Below, in pieces: positions 12,544 through 23,951 of a stretch of DNA of 64,000 bases. Location: the NCBI RefSeq assembly GCF_030272615.1, contig NC_081410.1, positions 127,643,140 through 127,707,139 on the forward strand, given 5' to 3'. A program made the translations under genes and the position numbers. The stretch is from Cryptomeria japonica. Taxonomy: Eukaryota; Streptophyta; Pinopsida; Cupressales; Cupressaceae. Within the stretch, counting starts at the first letter, position 1, and every line of letters begins with the position of its first letter. The notes beneath the pieces were generated by a model. It was given only the letters and a program-made list of their open reading frames with translations, was not told where the DNA came from and did not search any database.

Positions 12544-15200
12544 TATACTGTCAGGATGTTTGAGAGTGGTTTCTCCAGGGGTTATGATGCAAAATCTAGT
12601 TTTTGGAGGATTCTTCAATTTTCCAAACTTAGTTCATGATGACATTCAGGATCAGGATGACATTCCTGACTTAGCCAAATTTCAAGGCATTTGAAGATCG
12701 GGATGACATTCCAGACTTCGTCACTCACCAACTTGACCTAACTCGAACCTTCAAAGAGGATATTCACTCACCAAGCAAGACACAATTAGCAACAAGAGCA
12801 GAACTAGACCCTAAGGAAGACTTTCAAAGAAACCCTAACTCGGAGCATCCACTGACTCACCTTTAGCTAAAACAGAGCCTGCTATCTTAGTGATCTCTCT
12901 GGCGACACTCAAAATGCAAAGGCTAACAGACAAAACCCTAAAAAACCTAGAAAGCAAACCCTAGAAAGCAAAAAAAAGTAGGGGTCCCCATTTGCAATGG
13001 GGCGATGTGTGAATACGTCACAACAATACGCAAGATTGATTTGCAGAGGAGTAGTAGGCGACGGAGAGAATGAGTTCAAGTCCTATGACTGTTACCTGTA
13101 GCTACAGCTTAGTGAGAAGACCCACTTCAAGCAAGTAAATGATGCATTCTTGATGTATATCACTAGAATACTGCAGGGAGGAACTCATCAGAGGCTAACT
13201 CCAAAGGCCAAATGTTTAATAAGTAAGCATGGATCCCGGTTTATGCAATTTCCTAGATTTACATACATAAGAATTCAAGGTTTTACTGGTTGTCCTTACC
13301 GACTTCCAATCTATCCTACCTACAGAATGGTTCTGCTTGAGGTCCTTAGACAGCTGGAGACTTATCAAGGCTTCCAAAGAGCAAAACAAAAGACAGCTAT
13401 TCCATTCCCATTTTTATCAGAGATATACTAGAGTCTTGCCCAACAGCACAGGCAACTGAGAGTGCCAAGCTTGAGATGCAATGGTACCCATTCACACTTT
13501 ATCGGTCCAGAGCTGATTATGACCCTCACAACAATATTGGGACGGTAAATGGGGAAAGGTACAGACATAGAATAGACTTGGAAGATTTTTGGGCAAATGT
13601 TGCTAATGAGTTTGACATCAGGAAGAGACTATGGTCCAGACTGCCAGTAAGCTTGATAAGGACAAGTGAACTTTTCCATGTGCCTGATCAGTTAGAAGGT
13701 GATGGAGAATACACCCAACCTCACTTCAACGAGAATGCACCTCTTCCTCCTATGAAATAGTCAGAACTAGAGCATGCAAATTTGACCACCTTGATGCGGC
13801 TAGTTGTAAAGTATTCCAAATGGTGGGTCGATTAGCAGGTCCATGGGCAAAGACGAAAGAATCTAACCTTGACCTATAACCTAATGGGTGAAATAGAAGC
13901 ATGTTCTTCGAATGCAAAAGTATCTCAAAATACCAGACCAACTAAAAGTACTAACTCTAGGAAAAAGAAGAAAGAAGTTGGAAGCTCTTCAAAGACACAA
14001 GACAAGACAGTTATAAATGAAGGACTTGCTCAGAAGAAGCAAAGGCAAGAATTATCTCGTTCTACCGCATCAGGGAATGTAAATAATATATTGACTATTG
14101 ATAAATCATTGGCTAAGATGCAAATTCCTTCTCCGATCCATGGGGAAAATGTAGAGTCAATCCATCAGGAAGATGAAGAGCCCCCGTCTCCTACAGGCAT
14201 AGAGATACTAGAGTCAGATAATGAAATTGATATTCTGGGCAATGAATTTCAGGAGGGAATGATTTCCGCTCTTCGAAGAGGCCAGAATATGCAATGTGAA
14301 GAGAATCATCAGGAAGAGGAAGGCATTGAACAGCCTACGATTCCTGATTGGCTGAAAGAAAGACTGAAAGTAAAAGCACCAGTGGAAGTTCAGGAAGAGG
14401 AAGATGACACGGCTGATTTCCTGGCTAGATTACGAGAGGTTGTTGCAAAGAAGTCTGCCCGAAAGTTTTCTACAATCCAGAGAGATGAGACAGGTTGTCA
14501 AACAGCTCAGATTGTCATACCAAAAGTAAACAAGTCAAAAGAAGATATAACCCATCAAGAGTATGAAATTACCACCTTTGACTTGGGACCGACTACAAAG
14601 GGTCAAGAGGTGGAAGACTTAGACAATTCAGTCACTTCCATAAAGGCAAGAATAGACAAGGAGGTAGGAAAGAAAAGAGAATATAAAAACGAAGTTGAGT
14701 GCCTAAAGGAGTACATTCAGCACCTGACCAAGCCACTCAACCAAACCAATCCAGCAGCTCCTCCACTTTTGAATTCTTCATAGGAGACAGTCAAAGATTC
14801 TGAGGAAGAAATGATAACGGCCAAAGAAACTAAGGAATGGATGGAGAGCGTAAGAGAAGATACAGCCACATTTATGGAAGGATTAGCATTGGCCTATGGA
14901 CAAACTTCTTCGTTGCATTCCAGGATTGCAAATATAGCAAAAGCATGGGTTGATCTCTAGGACATTCAAGGCAGAATTGTTCCATGCCTTAGAGTATTGA
15001 AAGGAATTCCAAAACAGGAATTAGTAGATGGAAATATGATTGCAGTCGGAGCTACATATGACATTAATGGTTGGCACTGGACATTGGTTGCACAAAGTGA
15101 AATTGTTACCAATAAGGCATGCACCCTAACTAAAGTTGTGAACTTCAGCTGCCTATTGAAACATGGGAACACTTCAAGGTTATGGGTGACCTAAAACTGA

Positions 15201-16235
15201 AGTGGACCTCCAGAGTAAGCTGGTTCTTTCCAAGTACTTCACCTAAACTAACAATTTTTTCAGAGAAAAAAGTGAGGACATACAAAATTAAAATTTAACC
15301 CTAAGGTAATGCACCAGATGATATGTTGAAAAACTTAAAAGCAAGAAAGAGTGACACACAATATGACAGTAATAATAAAGCTCTCCTACACAACCCAATA
15401 AATCACAACACTTGCATCAGTGATTCATGAGAAGGCTAAAAATTACAACCCTAGGAGGAGAAAACACTCTTTTTCACAACCCAGGACTGCTATTTCACAC
15501 AGCTCATAACCTGCAAATAATTATACTTCTACATAAGACACCCAAATCAAAGTACAGCTTCAAGGACAAAGAATGCCACAAAATAAACCTGCACGGCTAA
15601 AAATTACAACCCTAGGAGGAGAAAACACTCTTTTTCACAACCCAAGACTGCTATTTCACACAGCTCATAACCTGCAAATAATTATACTTCTACATAAGAC
15701 ACCCAAATCAAAGTACAGTTTCAAGGACAAAGAATGCCACAAAATAAACCTGCACTGACACTAGGGACACCCAATATCAGAAAGAAATAGGAAAGGTATG
15801 AACTCTTAGTACTGCTGAAAGGTGTTACAAATCTGTATATTCTGAAAATTTGTTACAAAAATTATCCACTTCTGTAGAAAAAACTCTAAAATTACAGTCT
15901 ACCAAAATAAGAATAATGAAGAACCCTTACAATGAAGAAGGAAGGCAATATATATGTTGCTTCCAACAGCTGCATCCCACCAAGCAAACCCTAACCACTT
16001 GGTCGAATTTTACTCAAAAAGCCCACTTTTAGGGTTAAAAACAAGTGTAAAACTTAAAGGACTTGAACAAAAAGTCAAGCCACCCCATGCTCTGCCATAA
16101 AAGGTCCTAAATGCACCATAAATGGCCCCAAAATATCTCCTGACATGCCTACAAGCCTTCATTAATGCAAAAAATACCTTTTTGACCCTATCAAAAGAAA
16201 AGAAAATATGTATCTCATAAAGCGATTTTTTTTAA
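15201..16235. other. Non-coding stretch with a 161-bp direct duplication
   Basis: No gene was recognised. It holds the 161-bp duplication listed separately. The small open frames there are repeat artefacts. Confidence 0.5.
15434..15755. repeat. 161-bp tandem duplication
   Basis: Units 15434-15594 and 15595-15755 differ at only a few bases; both start GGCTAAAAATTACAACCC and end at CCTGCAC. This is a recent duplication in non-coding DNA. Confidence 0.95.
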
Positions 16236-16435
16236 TTTATTATTTAATTAAATATTTGTTTTATTTCATGTTTATATTTAAAGGCAAAAATGCTAATAAA
16301 TGTAATAATAATAAAACAATTTAATAAAGTGACTTATTATCACTTTACAAACATTCTATTATGTCATTTATTAGTATTTTGATTTTAAATATAAACATGA
16401 AATAAAATAAATTATTTAATTAAATGAAAAATATT
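16236..16435. repeat. AT-rich inverted repeat, MITE-like
   Basis: Two arms of about 60 bp (about 16240-16303 and 16360-16425) are reverse complements: the left runs through ATTTAATTAAATATTTG and TTTCATGTTTATATTTAAA, and the right through TTTAAATATAAACATGAAA and ATTTAATTAAAT. The loop is about 55 bp. Size and base composition fit a small non-autonomous DNA transposon, but no target duplication was assigned. Confidence 0.7.
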
Positions 16436-16504
16436 TAAATGCTTTAATTAATATATATTGATATTTTATTTAATAGACCTATGCTCTAATGTCCTCATAA
16501 AAAA

Positions 16505-16600
16505 TAATATTTATTGAGTTATTAATATCACTTGATAAATAGTAATATTAAAATAAATTATTAAGTGACATTAAAAACTCACTCAATAAATATTACAAGG
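16505..16600. repeat. Second AT-rich inverted repeat
   Basis: Arms AATATTTATTGAG...TTAATATCACTT and AAGTGACATTAA...CTCAATAAATATTA face each other around a ~30-bp centre. It lies about 80 bp from the first inverted repeat and shares its composition but not its sequence. Confidence 0.65.
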
Positions 16601-16739
16601 GGAAAGCTTCTCATTTTAACGACCCCCTAAGGCAATCACGGGGAAAATAGATGGAGAAGAAAAGAATGAGAATGAAAGGCAAAAAAAAAAAAAAATTGCC
16701 TAAGTCATCGATGCATATGATATAGGGTATGAATAACCC

Positions 16740-17118
16740 TAAAATATTTCATTTCACTCATTCGATATTTCACTTTTGCTCTGCCGCTGGAAATCTCTGC
16801 CAAGAGGGTTTGGAGGAGCCGCCATGATTTGCAGTTTGGAGCTCGATTTGGGTTCGAATCTGCCATTTTTGGTTGCATTTCTTAGATGTCTTAGAGCCGC
16901 CATGACTGATCTGCTAGCTTTATAGAAGCTGAGCATGATCCTTCTGATTTCTGGGCGATTTTTTGGGTGCTGGGCTTGATCTTCCTTTGATTTTCTCTGT
17001 TAGGCGCTGCCATGTTTGATTTGTTGTGTTGCCATATGTGCCGCCATGTCTGATTTATTGTGGAAATTCTGAAAACGACCAGCAGATTAGCACGCCATTA
17101 CCAGTCGTTTCAGGTAAG
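16740..17118 (+). other. Exon-like host sequence ending in CAG/GTAAG
   Basis: This segment is GC-richer than its surroundings and ends TTTCAG/GTAAG, a consensus plant 5' splice site that is also the target duplication of element B. It contains four short repeats of (G)CCGCCATG or GCTGCCATG at 16818, 16896, 17005 and 17040, each followed soon by a stop. A 5' untranslated first exon with upstream ORFs is one reading. The continuation beyond element B (27226 onward) is T-rich and intron-like. Confidence 0.35.
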
Positions 17119-18008
17119 TGTTGATGTGTATTTTGTACACAACCAAACACAAAATAAAATACCTAAAAGGTACCTTATCCTCTCTTGATTAAAGTCTCCG
17201 AATGTTGAAGATGTCGCGAAAAGGATCAATCGAGATGACTTCAAGGTTCTTTGTTGTAGGATTTCTACGTGTGGATAAGCACCAGTGGTCGTTGTATATG
17301 CTATTTCTTCAAAGGGCCTTACGTACTTTCAGAGAAAGCTTGTCCGTGTTACTCTCTTTCCAAATGCAGGAACAGGATTTTCCTAACACTAACAGATTTT
17401 CAAAAAATGTCAAAAGGTAAGGGTTTCAAGGAAGGAATACTTGAACTGATCCTAAGAATGACTCAATGAAGACTAGACTTGATAAGATTCTACCAATTTC
17501 AGTTTCGCCAAGAAATTACAACTCTACTGGAATTGATGCAATCTTCTAAGGGGATTCAATAGTTTTTCAAATCATCAAGGATATAGATACTATCATAGAG
17601 ATACATATCAATATTTCCAAGAATGATTGAATTCTTAATCAATCTCAAGGTTTCCAGTTGACCACACAAGGCGTCCTTACAATCAGTAAGAAGCTAGTGG
17701 TTTGGAATATGAATCTTATCAAGGATCAAGCACAACATTTTGTCTTTCAAACTTAAAACTTAAATGCTACTTTAACTGAGAATGATTCAAGAAAATAAAC
17801 AATCATGAAGATAGCCACAAGTATTGCAATAAAACATCATAACTTCAATATTTTATTGATCTCATAGCCAAATGGGCAACAATTGTTCAAAATTCTTTCT
17901 TCACTACTCAATCTTGCTACAACAATAACTTTCTAACTTTCTTCTCTCTAAGCTCTCTCTCTTCTCTAACTTTTTTATCTGTAACCCTTGAAATGAAATG
18001 AGTGAGGG

Positions 18009-18016
18009 TATATATA
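18009..18016 (-). promoter_or_regulatory. TATA box of element B tail promoter
   Basis: TATATATA on the minus strand, downstream of the gene and about 890 bp from the CA terminus. The local sequence GCTATATATACCCTCACTC aligns with GCATATATATGCC-type words in C and GCTATATAAGCTCTCACTC in D. Confidence 0.6.
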
Positions 18017-19086
18017 GCATCCTAAAATACAATGAATGGCCCAAATCAAAAGAAGATCAACGGCTGAGATTTTGACACCTAAACCCTAATTAGGGTTTGT
18101 TACAAAAAAGTCCCCATTTAGATAAACATCACCAATCCATAGCCAATAAAGAATTGGCACAAAAACCGAGGAGACATAGACCAATAGGAATTAAGCTACC
18201 ACATCATCCTATAACAACTTTTCATCTAGAATGTTGTTCCCTTTCCTATGCTCTTTCTTAGCATATTCAATGAATTTGGACACAATTCCTTCAATCTCAG
18301 CAATGGGAATCTCAGGAAGATTCTTCATTCGTTCTTCCAAGTGAAGGACTTGATCAAAAGCAGTGAGAAGAGTTGTCTCCCATCTAGGTTCAAGTTCTTT
18401 GGTCTTCTCAATCAGGAACATAGTAGTGTACATCTGATCTCGTTGCTTATCTGTGATGATGTTCTCCTCTTTGCAAAAGATGACCTTGATTCTATCCTCC
18501 AACTCTTGGATGTCCACATTTGTCTCGATCTCGATTTGCCTGTCAGGAATGGTACACAACACCTCTGTAGCGTCGTAAATTGTACGCATTTGCTAGGGTG
18601 GTACAATTTCACACCTAGTTTAGCACCCGCCTTGACGCATTTTGCATTTTGCATTACATTTCCCCTTTAGCACTTAATTAATTAAATTAATTAGGTCTAA
18701 GGTTCTATTTTATCATCTCCCATATCATAAAGTTGGGCCCTTTTCATTAAAGTGTGCCCCTTTCATTTTATTCCTCCAATACATCATTTAATCAAAAACC
18801 CTAATTAGGTCCTATTTTGAACTTGGGGGCTTGGTTTCGGGGGTCAAAACATCTCAAAATCACCTGTAACTTCGGGATTCTCTCTAAAATCATCATATCC
18901 GACGGCCCTGAAAGTTTGGTGAAAAGTTGTCAGGACCATGGCGCCCGGAGTGCACATGGTCCCGGACATTTTTCCCGAAATTTTAGGAGCACGATCCAAT
19001 CATAAAATAAAGCTTAACCCCAAGAAATTGGCGGGAAATTCAATCTCTAGGTCGGCCAAAAGATGAAAATACGATCTAGGGTTTCC

Positions 19087-19094
19087 TATATAAG
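19087..19094 (+). promoter_or_regulatory. TATA box of solo LTR H
   Basis: TATATAAG followed within 30 bp by CTCTCTTTC, about 520 bp from the LTR start. This is typical of a U3/R promoter. Confidence 0.55.
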
Positions 19095-19709
19095 AGCTCT
19101 CTTTCTTCATTTGAAAGGACCCGGAATTTTGGCTTTCAAGGACCTTCTATGCAGCGAAAGAGCAGATCTTTGAAGACTTCAACAACATTCAACATCCATC
19201 CATTAAGCATTCATCAATTTCATTCATCCATTTAGGGCTTTAAAGGCATTGAAGAGCAATAAGGGATCACCGACTGAAGATTGGCTTGTACCCCTCCCTT
19301 GGGGTTGGGTATGATTTCATGTTGTTTTCATGTCTTTGCATAAGCTTCAATATATCATTTTTATTCATGCTTTAGATCACTTTGCATCTTGATTTGGAGC
19401 ATTTACATTATCATTTACAAGCAATTAGGGTTTACTTTCTAGGTTGCTCTAGTTTGCTTACTTGCATTTTAGGATCTTGCACACACACAAAGTCTGCACA
19501 CACATTACTTTTACAATACAACTTGGCTATTCATGGAGGTGGAAATCACCGAAGCGGGGGTTTGACTAAGGCAAAACCCTATATAGCCGCCCACCATACC
19601 CTTTTCAGATATAAGTGCAGGTTTCGGGATTCGGACGACGCCGCAAGTTGCAGATCCGGGAAAAGCAAGCCGAGACAACACTCCACACCAAGTTTCAGAG
19701 CAAAAGACC

Positions 19710-19800
19710 AGGACAGGGGCGTGGGGCGCCCTGGTCCTGCCAGGACAGGGGCGCTGGGCGCCCTGGTCCCTAGGACAGGGGCGCTGGGCGCCCTGGTCCT
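19710..19800. repeat. Three 30-bp GC-rich palindromes in H
   Basis: Three tandem units of about 30 bp contain arms GGACAGGGGCGC and GCGCCCTGGTCC around a TGG loop. Each 12-bp stem has one A/G mismatch next to one G/T wobble. Unit 1 reads GTGGG in place of GCTGGG at the tip. Confidence 0.9.
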
Positions 19801-22800
19801 TCTGTCAGACAGCATTTTCAGCATTTTTGACAGCTTTTCCAAAGTGCAAAACAACAGTTTCAGGAGCAGTTTCAGGGTCAGAATCAGGACAGTGGCGCCC
19901 GCACCCCCGTCCCGAACATTTTCAGTCAAATTTTAACTCCGGGTACGCATTTGCATTCTTGTCTTGTCCTTGTGTTTACAGTTTTCCATTGTTTAAGTTC
20001 AATTCTGCAATCTCGTTATTAGTTCATACTTGCACTTTGGGGTTAGGGATTGAACTTGCATCATTTTATCTTTCAATTACAACAAAGGAATAGAAATCCT
20101 AATAGGTAGCCCGTGGCTCTCTCTTTCACAAAAAGAAGTAGCCAATTGTGTGATACCTCTAGGCTCTTTCGTATTCCACAAATGTGTGATTGAAAGTGAG
20201 ATTAGGGCATGTTTGCTTAGTGTCACTTTTTCTCCTACACAACCTGAAACACCTTATCTTGAATTGGATGAATGATACCTTCAACTCGACTGCATCTGGT
20301 GTTGATGTCTTCAAAAAGGACCTCTTTCATCTGGAGCAGAGCTGACCACTGTAGGAGGTTATGGGTTCCTCCATCCATTATCTTTTCTTGTGCCAGAATC
20401 CGTCTTGGTGTTTGTCTTATCACTTGTAAGACAGGAATGATAACATCTCTAGTGTGAGTGAATGCAGCTACAGTTATCATTAGATTATGGATAATCTCAA
20501 GGACCTGGATAGCTTGATGAACAATCTTCATCATTCTTGTTGTAAATTCAACGACTACCGTGTGGGATTTATCAATCCAAGAACTTATAAGTTGAACCAA
20601 GCTCTTCACCCTTTCTGCCTCACCTACTGATTCAAGAGGGAGTGCTTGTAAAGGAGATACTGCTGGATCCTGACGTCTCAAGGGCTGATTAAGGTGACTA
20701 AAATAGTTCCTCCAAGCATTGACCTCCCTTTCAAGCTTCTTATTCTTTTCCATTTCTTCAAGTTTGTCTTTAAGTACTTCAAATGAATCAGTTGCTTCTT
20801 CCATCACTTGCTCAGAGGTAAGCGGACCAAGCTCAAATGTTTCTAAGTCATACTCTTCTGCAAGAATTTCATCCTCATATTTGTCCACCGCTGGTGTAGC
20901 TACCTGCACTTTCCTGGATCCTGTCTCATCTCTAATTACCTTAGACATCTTTGTGGCCCTTTTCTTCTCCATTACCTCATGAGAATTTCCTATAAGGCTT
21001 TCCAAGTCAAACACATCTTCTTCCTCTTCAACCACAACTACCTTTGTCAGTCTTTCTTTCAGCCAATCAAGAATGGCAAATCTTGTTTCCCTCACTTGTA
21101 TTTCTTTAGGTAGTGGCCTATCTTCCCGGAAAGGAGATGTTGCTTCATCATCATTATTTTCTTCGTGTTGCTCATTAGCATCAACTTGGGGAGATTGACT
21201 TGATGAATGCTGAGGTGTCTGTCCTTTCTCTTGTTTTATCATTCTGTACCATGGACTCCATAGACTCATCAACTTCATATACTATCTGCCTCTGATCTTC
21301 CCCTTGACTCGCCTCCTTTCCATGCCTAGAAGATGTGCTTGGTGGGTGATTAGGGTTTATTTTTTGCTTCTTCTTGGAAGGTTCTTTCTTCTCAGGTCCT
21401 TCTTTCCTCTTTGAGCCTTTGGAATGAGAAGTATTCTCACTCACACTTGCTTCTCCTTCTTATGGTCTTGCCTCCAAAGTAAATGTCATTGATACATTCT
21501 GCTCCTTCAACTTTTGATGTTGTACATCCACCCATCTGCGAGTGCAAGATAAAACGGGAGTCATCAAAGCTCTCAAGTCCAAAACCTCGGATTCATTCCA
21601 ATCTATCTTCACTTCTTTGTCCTCTTTCTCATAGGACAACTGGAGATATCTACCATTATCTTGGGCTTGATCGGCTACTCTATAAACTTTGCATTTCCTG
21701 ATGAGATCTAAGGGTAGCCTGGAATGCATCTTTCTTTTAACCTCTAAATCACCTGGGAGATTCCTCCAAAAGTCCTCCACCTGAAACTCATGCTTGTACT
21801 TTCTACCGACTGTCTCCTCCATATAACCATGAGGGCCAAAGTTCTCTTGCGAGGCAAAGGATGTGAATGAGTATAAAGATAATTCCTTCTCTGCATCTTC
21901 CGCGGCTTGAGTATTAGGACACACCTAAACTGAGTTCCCTAGTATGATGGGCACGGGAATCCCATTTCCATGCTTGTGTCTGGATGCCTTCGCATAAGCT
22001 GCCAACTGTCTAGTCACCTCAAGCAGCACTATCCTGTCTGTTGGATATCTTGGTAACATGTAAGGACGTGAAGGACACCCATGAACTCTGATGTATCTGA
22101 ACTTTTGAAACTGGATGAACCATGCGCCATACTTCTTCACAAGCTCTTGTGCATCCAGAGACAGTCGATTGTGAATTCCTCCTTGCAATATCCTAGTAAT
22201 ATTCATCGTGAAGGTGTCATTGACTAACTTGTAGTCACTTCTAGGTGGATGATGCAGATGAACATAAGAATCACAAACCCTTATTTCTCCGGGTCCTCTT
22301 CCAATCACTCCTCTGTGAGGTAGCCCTGCATACTCGAAACTCCTGATCAAGGCATATATAACATATGAGCTCATGTGGAATGATTTGGTAGGTCTTAGCC
22401 TTCTCAACTGCACGTCCAGACAATTGCTAATGATTTTAGCCCAATGAAGCATTCCCTTTCCTTGGACTATCACTTGTATGAAGAAGAACATCCACTTTTC
22501 GAAGAAGAAGGCTTGAGAAGCACCTATAACTCGATTGAGCAAAGTTATCAAGTCTCTGTATTCCTCCTGGAAGTCAATCCTATGTGGTGTATTGGGAATC
22601 TTGTTCAGGCAAGGCCGACTTTTGAGCAACCAATTCTTATTGATGAAGTTCAAACAAGACTCAAGATCATCTTCATAGATTGACCTTGCTCCTTCTAAGC
22701 TTTTGTAAATCATGTCTTTATGGTCTGGAAGATGAAGAGCTTCGCTTATGGCTGCCTCTGAAAGGTAGGCTAAGATGTTCCCGTCTTTGGTTACGATCAT

Positions 22801-23101
22801 CCTTGATTGTGAGTCATAGTGGCGGGCACACTCGATCATCAACTCATGACACTTGACTACGGGAGGGAAACCTGCCGCCTTGATGATGCCACTCTCGATT
22901 ATCCTCCTTGCAACAGGTGATGGCTTGCCAATATAGGGGACCTCTCGAAACTTCTTCACATTGAAGTTTCCTAAGTTGGTGTCTCCGACATTATTCCACT
23001 TGGACACGATCCTAGTCTCCAATTCGTCGCTCCTCTGATCTTCCTTGATGAGAGCCTGTCGACTAGTAGATCCTCCAACTTTGGGGGTCGTCATTTGATG
23101 C

Positions 23102-23325
23102 CTACACAAAAAATTTAAGATTAATCTTTTAAGCATCATACCTTAAAGCATAGCTTTTAAGAACTTCCAAGGGAATAATTCAAAACATTAATTTGAAAAG
23201 GACATGATTCCTCAAATTAATTATGAATGAAAAATGGATTTTGAAGACTTAAACTTTAAAAAAAAATGCTATGAAAATCAAAACAAGTCTTGAATAAGAG
23301 CTTCAAATAATTTGATTCTTCATAC
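23102..23325 (-). other. Leader intron of the gene in B
   Basis: The minus strand reads AAG/GTATGAAG at the donor and TTGTGTAG/GCATCAAATG at the acceptor, so the intron lies in the 5' untranslated leader seven bases before the ATG. Copy C has the same sites (38600-38835) and D has equivalent ones. Confidence 0.65.
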
Positions 23326-23615
23326 CTTCTCCTTTGAAAGCCTAACTATAAACCTTGGAAAATGGAAGAAAGAAGATCAGATTTTTGCTGGATAAAGATT
23401 GAATTTCTGGTCCTTCTTGGATGAATTATGTCTTGATTAACCTTCAAAAGAGCTCGCCTTCCACTAGCTTTTCAAAATTTGGAAATTATCCTTCAAACAA
23501 CTTCAAAATCTGGAAATTATCCCCCAACTCGCTAAGAAATTCGCTCCTATGATCTGCTCCTCAAATTCGCATAAGGAATGAATGAATGATTTGAAAATGC
23601 TACAACACTCCTCTC

Positions 23616-23622
23616 TTATATA
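23616..23622 (-). promoter_or_regulatory. TATA box of the B gene promoter
   Basis: Minus-strand GCGCCCTATATAAGAGAGGA lies between the palindrome array and the leader intron. It is identical in copy C (39128-39134) and is replaced by GCGCCTATTTAAAG in D. It would start a transcript about 30 bp downstream that contains the leader intron and gene but not the array. Confidence 0.65.
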
Positions 23623-23951
23623 GGGCGCTCACCCTAGTTAAGCATAAGGCCGACCTAGCAAATAAGCTTTAAAATAAGATAAAATCCATTAAAAAGGAGG
23701 CCGACTTGCTTGTAAAAGCCAATAAATGTGTTTGAGCGCTCACCTTTATTTTTTCATTTTTGAATTAATTTCAAAGCTTTAAGGGGGGATTTTTACATTT
23801 ATTTTAAGGCTTGAAAATTTAATTAATTCAATTGTAATGGCCTTAATTTATGCGAATTTAATTTAGACTCCCCAAATGTCTTGAATTTGGCTAATTTAGT
23901 GAAAATTGAGGAACATCAAGGTTTGATTAAGGCTTAATGAAGTTTCCTTAT

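Larger units (their letters stand above)
8587..13025 (-). mobile_element. Element F: short family member without the large gene (TSD ATACG)
   Basis: The right (5') end is TGTTGTGACG on the minus strand and the left end matches TGTTGATGTG with its first base changed (AGTTGATGTG). Both sides carry the 5-bp target duplication ATACG (8582-8586 and 13026-13030). It interrupts the gene of element A. The tail (8587-~9440) is homologous to the tails of B, C and D, including the 'TACCTTATCCTCTCTTGA' block, and has a TATA box at 9436-9443. The palindrome array occupies 10333-12453. Between them lies about 700 bp with no similarity to the large gene. At 4439 bp it is about half the size of C. Confidence 0.88.
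7824..15193 (+). pseudogene. Decayed gene of element A (family of the ~1,065-codon unknown protein)
   Basis: The ATG at 7824 follows a likely 3' splice site (TGTATTGCAG/GTTA). The start, MTTKG, parallels MTTPK of copies B and C, and the block SKW/PKWKNVTDTNLGHVDLKEF matches their WSNVGDTNLGNFNLRKF. An in-frame TAG at 8250 breaks the N-terminal domain. Element F interrupts codons at 8587, and coding homology resumes at 13031 (ITRILQGGTHQRL, FPRFTYIRIQGF, YPTYRMVLLEV). Further stops and shifts follow near 13100, 13430, 13758 and 13832. The C-terminal half (13869-14783) keeps the acidic region and the charged, coil-forming stretch. Homology ends about 15190, roughly 100 codons before the end seen in copy C. 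It is the most diverged copy and clearly non-functional. Confidence 0.8.
4812..15200 (+). mobile_element. Element A: old member of the TGTTG...CAACA hairpin/gene family
   Basis: The left end reads TATTGTGACC and then the same box seen at the ends of B, C, D and F: a 'TTTCACACAT' block followed by a small palindrome, here CAAATGGGGACCCCC. Instead of the 41-bp palindromes it carries a degenerate array of AAGTCCGCC words (5355-6990). An intron-like acceptor then precedes the gene's ATG at 7824. The gene is badly decayed and is split by element F. The 3' tail with a TATA box and CATCAACA end, present in B, C and D, was not found, so the right boundary at about 15200 is where homology stops and not a true terminus. 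No target duplication could be assigned. Confidence 0.7.
18566..20241 (+). mobile_element. Element H: solo LTR inserted in the gene of B
   Basis: A 1676-bp insertion begins TGTAGCGTCG and ends CTCCTACACA. Imperfect 5-bp flanks ACCTC (18561-18565) and ACCTG (20242-20246) look like an aged target duplication. Removing it restores the coding order of copies C and D. A plus-strand TATATAAG at 19087 and the TG...CA ends fit a solo LTR read left to right. It has no similarity to the ends of the A-F family. It carries three GC-rich palindromes (19710-19800). Confidence 0.8.
18209..23094 (-). pseudogene. Gene of element B, broken (unknown ~1,065-codon protein)
   Basis: The ATG at 23094 (MTTPKVGGSTSRQ) follows a leader intron (23102-23325). 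Residues 1-~389 are open and contain WNNVGDTNLGNFN, YLSEAAISEALHLPDHKD, FFFEKWMFFFIQ, FHMSSYVIYALI and ITRILQGGIHNRL. A TAG at 21925 follows GNSV, where copy C has GAA. A TAA lies near 21460 after EARP. An extra A near 21240 shifts the frame inside a run that reads NDKQEKGQ in copy C. Solo LTR H splits the region coding for the C-terminal ~120 residues at 20242/18565. The last piece (18589-18209) carries EIETNVDIQELEDRIKVIF and ends at the family stop. It is dead, but close to copy C in sequence. Confidence 0.9.
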
